The position numbers and the translations under genes were made by a program. Under the pieces are notes generated by a model. It was not told the origin of the DNA and made no database searches. It was given only the letters and a program-made list of their open reading frames with translations. A stretch of DNA of 64,000 nucleotides from Alphaproteobacteria bacterium. GTDB taxonomy: Bacteria; Pseudomonadota; Alphaproteobacteria; Rickettsiales; SXRF01. Location: assembly GCA_025362975.1 (NCBI GenBank), contig JANYES010000003.1, forward strand, positions 62,001 through 126,000, read 5' to 3'. Below are positions 18,048-26,280 of the stretch, piece after piece (the first letter of the stretch is position 1; each line of letters begins with the position of its first letter).

Positions 18048-19151
18048 TCAGCTCAAATAGCTTTTGCGCAGTTTCAGGAACGGCTTTTCAATCACGGCGT
18101 AGCTGAGCGCGCAAAACGGCAGCAGCATGGGGAACACGATGAACGTGGCGTATCCTATGCGCTCGTAAAACCCTTCGCCCATTCCCATTTTCGTGACGGC
18201 AAGATAGGTGAAATACGGGATGAACTGGAAATGGTTCAGGTAGATCGAGTAGGACCAGCGGCCCAGCGCGGAGAGGATCTTATCCAGCATTTTCGGCAGG
18301 CGGTATTGCAGGTAGCCGATGATCATCAGATTATAGCCGATGCCTTCAAGCGTAGGCCAGAACATCCAGAAGACACTTTCGGAAGGTTTTTGCGTGTTCT
18401 GGCGCAGGCCTCCGACATTTTCGATATGCTGATAGGTGGCCATGATGCAGGCGAAGCCCGCGAGCGCCAGTAAGGTGAGGGTGCGTTTGGGGTTGGGGCG
18501 GTTGGCGACGATCCAGCGTTCCAGATAGAAGGCGGCGGAGCCGAGGACGAACTGGTCGGCGTGGCCGAGGATGGTCCAGTAGGCGATTTCCTGAACGGTG
18601 CCGCCCATAGTCCATAGGATGGCGCGGTTAATGAGCAGTATGGCGAGGACGATGCCAAGCGCTTTCGCGCCGAATTTGCGCAAGGCCAAGAGAAGCAGCG
18701 GCAGGGCGAGGTAGTATTCCAGCTCGATATAGATGGTCCATGCGCCCTGCGGGTGCAGGATTCTTGCGGCCATAGCGCAGAGTTTTTCGAATGTCCGGCC
18801 ATCGGGATTTTGCAGGTCGAAAATCAGCGCCAGCGATTCGGTGATTCCCCAGAACATGACCAGCGGCAACAGGCGCAAGATGCGGTTGAGCCAGAACTTG
18901 CCCAGATGCACTTTGCGGCCATAGGTGAGGTAGGTGAAAATGTACCCGCTGATGCACATGAACAGGCCGACGCCGGTGTAGCCTTGTTCGAGCATGGACA
19001 GGAAGGGAACCCCGATATCATACATGCCTTCGCACTGGCCGCGCGGGCACTGAGCGGAAAAATGGATGAAATGCCATATGAAGACCATATAGGCGGCGAA
19101 GGCCCGGAGGTGATCCAGATTGCTCAAATAGCGGCTGTTGCTAGACTGCAT
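18048..19151 (-). CDS. Acyltransferase-3 family membrane protein (OafA/YrhL-like)
   Basis: 367 residues from ATG 19151 (MQSSNSRYLSNLDHLRAFAA); a longer frame to 19238 runs into the upstream gap. About ten membrane segments. The family signature LDHLRAFAAYMVFIWH with the catalytic histidine is at the N-terminus, and SYSIYLNHF with a terminal ALSYAVIEKPFLK lies near the end. Members transfer acetyl or other acyl groups onto cell-surface sugars. The acceptor is unknown. Confidence 0.87.
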   Translation of the reverse strand: MQSSNSRYLSNLDHLRAFAAYMVFIWHFIHFSAQCPRGQCEGMYDIGVPFLSMLEQGYTGVGLFMCISGYIFTYLTYGRKVHLGKFWLNRILRLLPLVMFWGITESLALIFDLQNPDGRTFEKLCAMAARILHPQGAWTIYIELEYYLALPLLLLALRKFGAKALGIVLAILLINRAILWTMGGTVQEIAYWTILGHADQFVLGSAAFYLERWIVANRPNPKRTLTLLALAGFACIMATYQHIENVGGLRQNTQKPSESVFWMFWPTLEGIGYNLMIIGYLQYRLPKMLDKILSALGRWSYSIYLNHFQFIPYFTYLAVTKMGMGEGFYERIGYATFIVFPMLLPFCALSYAVIEKPFLKLRKSYLS

Positions 19152-19302
19152 AGTGTGATTTATTTTTGACTTGTTATTTAAAGTTATGAATATTAACACT
19201 AAACTTTGCGGAAAATCTTCTCGATATTTTACGGCCAATGTATATAAATGTTAATTATTATCGTAGAGACTAAATATCAAAAAAAACTTAACAGGAGCAA
19301 AT

Positions 19303-19887
19303 ATGCCGAAATTTGTCAAAACCTTTGAAAAGTCCCAACAGACAATGGCAGTCTCAATTGCCTATCAGGATTCCGACGGTACGCCGAATTTATTCGTGCA
19401 TGTGGCGGTGATCGGCCAGGATGGTAAGGATCTTCCGACGAAGCAATGGTCCGCCGAATCGTTGGACGCTTATACTAAAGTGTCGGCGGGTTTTAAGGCC
19501 GCGGGCTTTGGCAGCGCGCCGGAAGAAACCGTGATGGACGAAATGGGACCGAATGGAAAGACGATTACACGCTCGGAAGGGCTTGAGCATCCGGAGCTGA
19601 CGAAGCTGCTGGAACTTGAAGAGGCTGGCAGCAAGGTGCTGATAAATGCGGGTTTTGAAATTCCGGAACAGAGCGTGGTGATCGCACCGAAGGAAACGTA
19701 TGCTGCTAAATTTAAGTCACCCGAAGCAAAACCGAAGCCGATCGACAGTAAAGCAGTTCGCATGTAAATTGAAGATCTGGTGATTAAGGCAATGGGCTCT
19801 TCGGGGCAAGCCATGAAGCTGGCCGACGATGTCATGAAAGTGGTCAATAAAGCGCTCGGCCTCGAAGGCCGCGACGGCCCCAAGTAA
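19303..19887 (+). pseudogene. Tandem paralogue A, interrupted by one in-frame TAA
   Basis: A 194-codon gene of unknown family with a strong AGGAG five bases before ATG 19303. The open part is 154 residues (19303-19767) and ends ...KAVRM-TAA. The same frame then continues for 39 more codons (IEDLVIKAMGSSGQAMKLAD...) to TAA 19885-19887. In the neighbouring paralogue the aligned codon is Glu (ALRTEIEDLV), so TAA is a one-base change from GAA. The conserved body includes YQDSDGTPNLF and GLEHPEL. It may still yield the 154-residue product. Confidence 0.75.
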
Positions 19888-19908
19888 GCAAATAATCAGG
19901 AGAACAGC

Positions 19909-20496
19909 ATGCAATACGTAAAAACGCTTAAAAGCGGCGTGTCGATGGACATTACGGTCAACTATCAGGATTCGGATGGAACGCCGAACTTGTTTCTTTA
20001 TATCAACGTTCAGGATGGGGCGGGCAAAGATGTGGACCTGCGCCTCTGGGATAAGGAAATCATGAACGAATACGACAAAATGATGGACGCGTTTACGCGC
20101 GCCAGATTTGGCTAGGCCAGCAACGAAACTGTGGTGCCAGCGTCTAACGGCAACAGCTTTTTCCTTGTATCAATGGGGCTGGAGCATCCTAAAATCCGAA
20201 GTAAAATTGCGCTTGAAGCGGAATGTGCGCGGATTATGACGGCGCAGGGTTATGAAAACCCTGCGCACAGCATGGTGTTTGAAACGCCGAAGCAAGCGCG
20301 CGGCGCGCATGCCGCCAAACTGAAAGCGCCGGAAGATAAGCCGAAGCCTATCGACGGTATGGCACTGCGCACGGAAATCGAAGATCTGGTGACGAAGGCG
20401 CTGGGCAATACCGGCTCGGCCATGAAACTGACCGACGATGTGATGAAGGCAATCAATAAAAAAATGGGACTCGAAAACCGCGACGGCCCGAAATAA
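19909..20496 (+). pseudogene. Tandem paralogue B, interrupted by one in-frame TAG
   Basis: The same family as the gene just upstream and essentially the same length (196 codons). AGGAGA precedes ATG 19909. The frame stops at TAG 20113-20115 after 68 residues (…TRARFG), then stays open for 126 more codons in the same frame to 20496. The aligned codon in paralogue A is Ser (AAGFGSAPEETV against ARFG-stop-ASNETV), so this is a one-base TCG to TAG change. It ends IEDLVTKALGNTGSAMKLTD...NRDGPK, like the sequence beyond the stop in paralogue A. Confidence 0.75.
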
Positions 20497-20555
20497 CGAT
20501 TAATCTGCTATTACATCAATAAATGCTTTAACGTACGCGTTGATATTACCAGCAG

Positions 20556-20581
20556 AAAAACCCCCGGCCATTGCTGGCCGG
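20556..20581 (-). terminator. Rho-independent terminator for the PEP-CTERM-type gene
   Basis: CCGGCCA (20564-20570), a TTGC loop and TGGCCGG (20575-20581) form a perfect 7-bp G+C-rich stem. Read on the minus strand it is followed by GGG and five T residues (20560-20556), directly after the gene ending at 20602. Confidence 0.75.
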
Positions 20582-20601
20582 AAGTTTATTTGCACTTTAA
20601 A

Positions 20602-21185
20602 TTAAGCAAAAAATTTACGGCGACTAGAAGCTAACGCGCCAATACCCAGCAAGCCGATCAAAAACATCTGGCCGGAGACAGGCAGCGGAACGGCAGATAC
20701 CGAAGCTGTTTCAACACTAACATTAGTGACATACAAATAGGATGGATCTTCGCGCCCGAAGAATTGCAATAAGGATAAGTTTGAAGAAGCGATTGTGTTA
20801 AAAGCATAATGCATGAAATTAGAATTATTGGAAACCGGAGTTAGATCCAAAAGCGTCGTGCCACCGAAGTTCACACGGAATTCCGACTGCGCATAATTAC
20901 TTGGATGAGCCAAATCGAACGATAACGTATAGTTCTGGCCGCTCGAAGTGTTTAGCCTTTGCGAAATGCTACCCAATGTCCCACCGTTCCAATAGCAGCG
21001 GTGGTTGTATTATCAAAAAATCTCGGCTGGACAAAACTGCCCATCGGATTCCAATTGGTAGCGAAATTCGATTGATCGGCAAATGTACCGTCTACCACCA
21101 GATTGGCACTGGCATTGGCCGTAAAGCCAAACACCAAGGCAACGACAGCTGTTGCCACATATGCCTTATTCCGTAATAAAATCAT
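20602..21185 (-). pseudogene. Frameshifted PEP-CTERM-type exported protein
   Basis: The first frame (from ATG 21185, with AAGGAT upstream) encodes a signal peptide ending NASA, then NLVVDGTFADQSNFATNW, and stops at 20952. The continuation lies in another frame (20602 to about 20990): LGSISQRLNTSSGQNYTLSF ... EFRVNFGG, ending VPLPVSGQMFLIGLLGIGAL-ASSRRKFFA. That ending is a VPxxP-hydrophobic-RR sorting tail of the PEP-CTERM/exosortase type. The switch lies near 20980-21000. No exosortase gene is in the window. A clean terminator follows. Confidence 0.7.
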
Positions 21186-21303
21186 AAATCATCCTTTCTA
21201 AACGTTAGATGATCTATTTGTATAAATTTTAATATTTTATCGCATAGGAATTTGGCGAAATAAATAAAGGAGTTCTCAACCTGAGATAAATGAAGAGTAC
21301 TGA

Positions 21304-21453
21304 TTTGTAATAGAACATTTCGACGAGCTTCGCATTATCATCAGCGCGTTGGTCAGTGCGCAGATAGGCAAAGGCGCCGAGGCGACCAAACTCACCGATA
21401 AGATTCTCGGTGCACTGAAAGCCCAGATGGAGCTAAGGCGCAAGCTGGATTAA
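21304..21453 (+). pseudogene. Truncated third relative of the 19-20 kb paralogues
   Basis: After TGA 21301-21303 the frame is open to TAA 21451-21453 with no usual start codon. Its sequence IEHFDELRIIISALVSAQIG then AEATKLTDKILGALKAQMEL resembles the C-terminal IEDLVTKALGNTGSAMKLTD / DVMKAINKKMGL region of the two tandem paralogues. Its stop overlaps the convergent mfd stop. The similarity is short and judged by eye. Confidence 0.4.
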
Positions 21454-24400
21454 GCGTTCAACGCGCCGATCTGTTCAAGCAGTTTTTTAATCACGGAAAT
21501 TTTGTTCGCCACGTCTTTCCAATCGTGGGTGAAAACCAGCTTCTGGTCGGGGCGAACTTTCAGGTCTTGGGCGTGGCGCTCGACAAATTCCAATAATTTT
21601 TCAGGATGCGAGAAGGTGTTGCGGTGGAAGGAAATCACCGCACCTTTCGGGCCGACGTCGATGCGCTCGATGCTGGCGGCGCGGCACAACAATTTGATAC
21701 TGAGTGTTGCGATCAAATGGCGCACTTCTTCTGGCATTTCGCCGAAACGGTCAACCAGTTCGGCGGCGAAGCTATCGATGTCGGTTTCCTGGTTCATGTC
21801 GGCGATGCGGCGATACAACCCTAAGCGCAGTGACAAATCCCCTACATAGGTTTCTGGAATCATAACCGAGATGCCGAGGTTGATCTGCGGCGACCAATCG
21901 GTAGTTTCCATTTCTTCGACTTTGGCGTTCTTTGTTTGTTTGCGCAGCGCCGCGACGGCGTCTTCCAACATCTGCTGGTACAGCTCGACGCCGACTTCGC
22001 GGATGTGGCCGGATTGTTCTTCACCGACGAGATTGCCGAAGCCGCGGATATCCATGTCGTGCGAGGCGAGCGAGAAACCGGCGCCGAGCGTGTCGAGGGT
22101 TTGCATGACTTCGAGCCTGCGGGTGGCGTTCCTGCTCAGGGTGCGGCGGAAAGGTAACAGGAAATAAGCATAGGCGCGGATTTTACCGCGACCGACGCGG
22201 CCGCGCATCTGGTAGAGTTGCGACAAGCCGAAGAGGTGGGAATTGTGGATGATCATCGTGTTGGCGGTGGGGATGTCGAGGCCGGATTCTATGATGGCGG
22301 TGGAGAGTAAAATGTCGTATTGGCCGTCGTAGAACTCGTTCATAACGTTGTCGAGGCTTGCGGGAGTCATCTGGCCGTGGGCGACGGCCATGCGGGCTTC
22401 GGGGACAAGATCGGTGATTTGCGCCTTGAGGTCACCGATATCTTTGATGCGCGGGGTGACGAGGAATACTTTACCGCTGCGGTGCATTTCGCGTAAGACT
22501 GCTTCGCGCAGCACCACCGGGTCGAACGGCATAACGAAGCTGCGAATGGCGAGGCGATCAACGGGAGGGGTGGTGATGAGGCTTAAATCACGCACGCCGG
22601 TGAGCGCCATTTGCAAAGTGCGCGGGATGGGCGTGGCAGATAAGGTCAGGACGTGCACTTCGGAGCGCATTTCCTTGAGTTTTTCTTTTTGCACGACGCC
22701 GAAATGCTGCTCTTCATCGATAATGATAAGGCCAAGGTTTTTGAAGCTGACTTGTTTCGAAAGCAGCGCATGCGTGCCGACGACGATGTCAACCTTGCCT
22801 TCGGCGAGCATCTCGCGAGTCTCTTTTTGTTCTTTGGTGGTGACCATGCGCGACAGTTGGCGGATGGTGACGGGGAAGCCCTCGAAGCGGTTGCGGAAAT
22901 TGCGGTAATGCTGGCGGGCGAGCAACGTGGTCGGGGCGATGACGGCGACCTGGCGCGGATGTTCAGGATTGCATGCGGCGACGAAAGCGGCGCGAAGGGC
23001 TACTTCGGTTTTGCCGAAGCCGACATCGCCGCAGATGAGGCGGTCCATCGGCTTGCCGGAATATAAATCTTCAGTGACTTCCTGAATGGCTCGGGCCTGA
23101 TCTTCAGTTTCCACGTACGGGAAGCGGGCCACGAAATCGTCGTAGGTGCCGATGGGGGTTTCCATGACGGTGCCTTGGCGGATTAGGCGTTCGGCGGCGG
23201 TTTTGAGCAAAGCTTCGGCAGCAATTTTGATGCGTTGCTTCAGCTTGGCTTTGCGCGCCTGCCATGAAGCGCCGCCGAGCTTGTCGAGCTGGGTGCCTTC
23301 TTCTTCAAGGCCGAAGCGCGAGACCATGTCGATGTTTTCAACAGGCAGGAACAGCTTATCGTCGTTGGCGTAGATAATTTTCAGGCAGTCATGCGCCGCA
23401 CCCGATACGGTGAGGGTGATGAGGCCTTCGAAGCGCCCAATGCCGTGTTCTTTATGGACGATAAGTTCGTCCACGTCGAAATCCGCAGATTCGGCAAGGA
23501 AGACGTCAGATTTTTTCTTCTTCGGCTTAGCGCGCGAAATGCGTTCGCCGAGCACGTCCTGTTCGCTGAGGATCAGGTTCTTCTCGGTTTCGAAGCCATT
23601 TTCTAAAGGCAGAAGTGCCAAGCCAATGGTTTTGCCTTTGACGTCTTTGGTGTTTTTCCAGCTTTCGATGGTGATGACGTGGAAACCGCGTTCCAGAAGG
23701 ATGGTTTGCAGGCGTTCGCGTGAGCCTTGCGAGTAGCAAGCGAGGATGGTGGATTTGCCGTTATTGGCGGCGGAATCGACGTGGTCGCGAAGCTGGTCGA
23801 ACGGCGTGCGGTCGATCTGGTTCTGGGCGAAGCGGATGGCGGGGCGGAAGCCGAGCTGGATAACGCTGGCGGCGTCGGGAATTTCGGTGAAGGGGGAGAA
23901 GACCGCGCTGTTGTGCGTGGCTAACGTGGCTTCGAAAGGCTTTTCGGTGAGGAAAGCCTGATTCGGCGGCACGGGATGATAGATCGAACCGGAGGCGAAA
24001 CTGTTTTTGCTGCTCGAATTTTTAACGGCGTTAACGCGGGCTTCGTAATAATCGGCGATGCTTTCAAAACGTTCGTGGACGGCGGATTCGGCTTCACTGT
24101 CAAGGGTGACGAGGCAGCCGGGGCAGTAGTCGAAGATGCTGTCGAGATGGTCGTAAAACAGCGGCAGCCAATGCTCCATGCCGGTATAGTTGCGCTTGTT
24201 GGAGATGGATTCGTAGAGCGGGTCTTCCTTGCTCACCGCGCCGAACAGCTCGCGGTAGCGTTCGCGGAAACGTTCGACGGTGGTGTCGTTGAGCTGCACT
24301 TCGCTCATGGGGTAGAGCAAAAGCTGGTCGCGCTTGGCGTGGGAAATCTGCGAAAGCGGGTCGTAATCGCGCATGGATTCGATGTCGTCGCCGAAGAGGT

Positions 24401-24986
24401 CGATGCGCACGCCCTGGTTCATGTCGCCTAGCATCAGGCCTGCGGGCATGATGTCGATGATGCCGCCGCGAACCGCAAATTCGCCAGGCTCCATTGCCTT
24501 GCCGCTGCGGTGATAGCCTTGGGCGGCGAGGTAGCGCATCAGTGAATCGACGTTAAGCGGTTTGGATTTATCGATAGCGAACACGATGTCGCGCATGACG
24601 GAACGGGGCGGCAATTTCTGCACCGCGGCATTGGCGGTGGTGAGGATAATGCGTGGTTTGCCCGATGTGGTGGCGGCAAGCATGGCAAGCGTGCGCATGC
24701 GGGCGGCCATGATGGCTGGCAGGGGGGAGGTGCGGTCGTAGGGCATGCAATCCCATGCCGGGAAGCGCAGGATTTCGGTGTCGGGGGCGAAAAAGGCCAG
24801 CGCCTCGGCCAGCATGTCGAGGCTTCGGTCATGGATGGCGATGTGGAGGATATCGGTCGGTTTTTTGCCTAAACCGCTGCGACCGGCGATTATGTCGCTT
24901 AAAACGAGGGCTTCGCCGCCAGCGGATACGCCCGCGAGGGTCCATAGGGTATGGGAGCGTTCCTGGGTTTCGGCGGCGGTGGTCAT
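21450..24986 (-). CDS. mfd: Transcription-repair coupling factor Mfd
   Basis: 1178 residues from ATG 24986 (MTTAAETQERSHTLW); a start 15 residues longer would overlap sdhE. N-terminal UvrB-like damage-recognition region, RNA polymerase-interacting domain (DELIVHKEHGIGRFEGL), RecG-like helicase with GDVGFGKTEVALRAAF (Walker A), DEEQHFGV (motif II) and QMRGRVGRG (motif VI), and a C-terminal TRCF domain. It removes stalled RNA polymerase and recruits UvrA. It follows sdhE by 4 nt, a conserved alphaproteobacterial pair. Confidence 0.96.
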   Translation of the reverse strand: MTTAAETQERSHTLWTLAGVSAGGEALVLSDIIAGRSGLGKKPTDILHIAIHDRSLDMLAEALAFFAPDTEILRFPAWDCMPYDRTSPLPAIMAARMRTLAMLAATTSGKPRIILTTANAAVQKLPPRSVMRDIVFAIDKSKPLNVDSLMRYLAAQGYHRSGKAMEPGEFAVRGGIIDIMPAGLMLGDMNQGVRIDLFGDDIESMRDYDPLSQISHAKRDQLLLYPMSEVQLNDTTVERFRERYRELFGAVSKEDPLYESISNKRNYTGMEHWLPLFYDHLDSIFDYCPGCLVTLDSEAESAVHERFESIADYYEARVNAVKNSSSKNSFASGSIYHPVPPNQAFLTEKPFEATLATHNSAVFSPFTEIPDAASVIQLGFRPAIRFAQNQIDRTPFDQLRDHVDSAANNGKSTILACYSQGSRERLQTILLERGFHVITIESWKNTKDVKGKTIGLALLPLENGFETEKNLILSEQDVLGERISRAKPKKKKSDVFLAESADFDVDELIVHKEHGIGRFEGLITLTVSGAAHDCLKIIYANDDKLFLPVENIDMVSRFGLEEEGTQLDKLGGASWQARKAKLKQRIKIAAEALLKTAAERLIRQGTVMETPIGTYDDFVARFPYVETEDQARAIQEVTEDLYSGKPMDRLICGDVGFGKTEVALRAAFVAACNPEHPRQVAVIAPTTLLARQHYRNFRNRFEGFPVTIRQLSRMVTTKEQKETREMLAEGKVDIVVGTHALLSKQVSFKNLGLIIIDEEQHFGVVQKEKLKEMRSEVHVLTLSATPIPRTLQMALTGVRDLSLITTPPVDRLAIRSFVMPFDPVVLREAVLREMHRSGKVFLVTPRIKDIGDLKAQITDLVPEARMAVAHGQMTPASLDNVMNEFYDGQYDILLSTAIIESGLDIPTANTMIIHNSHLFGLSQLYQMRGRVGRGKIRAYAYFLLPFRRTLSRNATRRLEVMQTLDTLGAGFSLASHDMDIRGFGNLVGEEQSGHIREVGVELYQQMLEDAVAALRKQTKNAKVEEMETTDWSPQINLGISVMIPETYVGDLSLRLGLYRRIADMNQETDIDSFAAELVDRFGEMPEEVRHLIATLSIKLLCRAASIERIDVGPKGAVISFHRNTFSHPEKLLEFVERHAQDLKVRPDQKLVFTHDWKDVANKISVIKKLLEQIGALNA

Positions 24987-24990
24987 AGCG

Positions 24991-25242
24991 TTACTGGACG
25001 CCGCAGGTTTTGAGCATGCCAATAAGCTCATGATACACGGGGTCTGCTTCGGATTTATCGGTCAGCCACGCCCAGATGTTGACGTCGTCCTCGTCAAGCA
25101 GGCGTTCATAGGCTGAAAGCTGCGCAGGGTCTAGGGTTGCGAGCTTCGTTTCGCAAAACTTGCCGAAAACCAGATCGGTTTCCTTGCAGCCGCGGTGGCC
25201 GCTGCGGTAGACTAGGCGCTTAAGTAGTAATTCCCGGCTCAT
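24991..25242 (-). CDS. sdhE: FAD assembly factor SdhE
   Basis: 83 residues. It promotes covalent flavinylation of succinate dehydrogenase SdhA. The family motif RGxxE is present in SGHRGCKETDLVFGKF, followed by YERLLDEDDVNIWAWL. It is directly upstream of mfd. No obvious Shine-Dalgarno is visible. Confidence 0.93.
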   Translation of the reverse strand: MSRELLLKRLVYRSGHRGCKETDLVFGKFCETKLATLDPAQLSAYERLLDEDDVNIWAWLTDKSEADPVYHELIGMLKTCGVQ

Positions 25243-25338
25243 ATAATATTGTTATTATTAGGAATTAATCATTTGTTTACGATGTTGCTCTAAATTTAAG
25301 ACCAAGCAGTGCAAATTTAAGGGGTTAATCACGTTTTT

Positions 25339-26280
25339 ATGATGCTCGGCCATCGCAGCAACGACGCTGTCATTACCATTTGCCAGAATAATATCGCAAA
25401 GTCGATAGAAATTACTGGCGTAAACAAGGCTGGTGAAGACTTGCTGGGCTATTCGGCTGCCGATCTCGCGGGCAAGCCCCTTTACCAGATCCTGCCGCCG
25501 CGCATCGCCAATATGCTCAAAGAATATGTCGAGTTTGAATCCGACGCCAACGATGTAGGCCACGTGCTGGGCAAGGTGCAGAGTTTCAGCACCGTTTCGG
25601 CCGATGGCAAAGAAAACGGCTATCGCCTGAAAGTGGTGCGCACGGAAGCCACCGGCATGGAGATTTCGTTCAACCTCGTGCTTCAGGACAAGCAGGGCTT
25701 GCGCAAGAATGAGGCGTTACGCAAAGCTATTCAGGATAATTTCCGCGGCCACGAAGTGATCGACGCGGATACCGGCCTGCCGGACCGTTACTCGCTTAGC
25801 AAAGATGTCGAGCTGATGGGATATTACAATAATAAGGGCGATTTGCGCTCGTGTTTCGCGGTGGTGCAGCTCGATCATTATGATGAGTTATTGTCGCAGT
25901 ATGGCCGCACGGGTTGCCATAGTATCGTCAAGCATATCGCAGTGATTTCGAAGAATACGCTGCGCCCGGACGACGTGGTAGGGCTGATCAATTACAAGCG
26001 CCTTGGGATTTTGCTGCTCGATACGTCGCTGGAATCGGCGCGTATGGCGGTGAACCGCCTGCGCTGGCAGATTGCGGCAAACCCGTATATTTTACCGGAT
26101 AAGACGAATGTCGGCTTGAGCGTTAGCATCAGCTTCAGCCCGATTGGCGGGCGCGTGAACGAAAAAAGCGTGATGGAATATTGCGAGAACACGCTGGAAG
26201 TGCTTGGCGCGGCAGCGGTGAACGTGCTCACCGAAGTCGACGACGCGGAACGTTTGAAGGCCGACGAAAAGAAAGCTTAG
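25339..26280 (+). CDS. PAS protein with degenerate GGDEF domain
   Basis: 313 residues, soluble. The PAS-like domain is about 1-118 (GVNKAGEDLLGYSAADLAGK) and the GGDEF-like domain about 140-298, opening DADTGLPDRYSLSKDVEL. The catalytic GGDEF loop is replaced by LINYKRLG (about 216-223), so it should not make c-di-GMP; it may bind a nucleotide or act as a dimer scaffold. It is divergent from sdhE-mfd, and its stop overlaps the convergent gene by 4 nt. Confidence 0.78.
   Translation: MMLGHRSNDAVITICQNNIAKSIEITGVNKAGEDLLGYSAADLAGKPLYQILPPRIANMLKEYVEFESDANDVGHVLGKVQSFSTVSADGKENGYRLKVVRTEATGMEISFNLVLQDKQGLRKNEALRKAIQDNFRGHEVIDADTGLPDRYSLSKDVELMGYYNNKGDLRSCFAVVQLDHYDELLSQYGRTGCHSIVKHIAVISKNTLRPDDVVGLINYKRLGILLLDTSLESARMAVNRLRWQIAANPYILPDKTNVGLSVSISFSPIGGRVNEKSVMEYCENTLEVLGAAAVNVLTEVDDAERLKADEKKA

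Noticed and set aside
19303-20496. Alternative genetic code with reassigned stop codons
   Set aside because: TAA, TAG and TGA all end well-conserved genes at the expected places in this window, so a global reassignment is excluded. Local readthrough remains possible and is listed as a finding.
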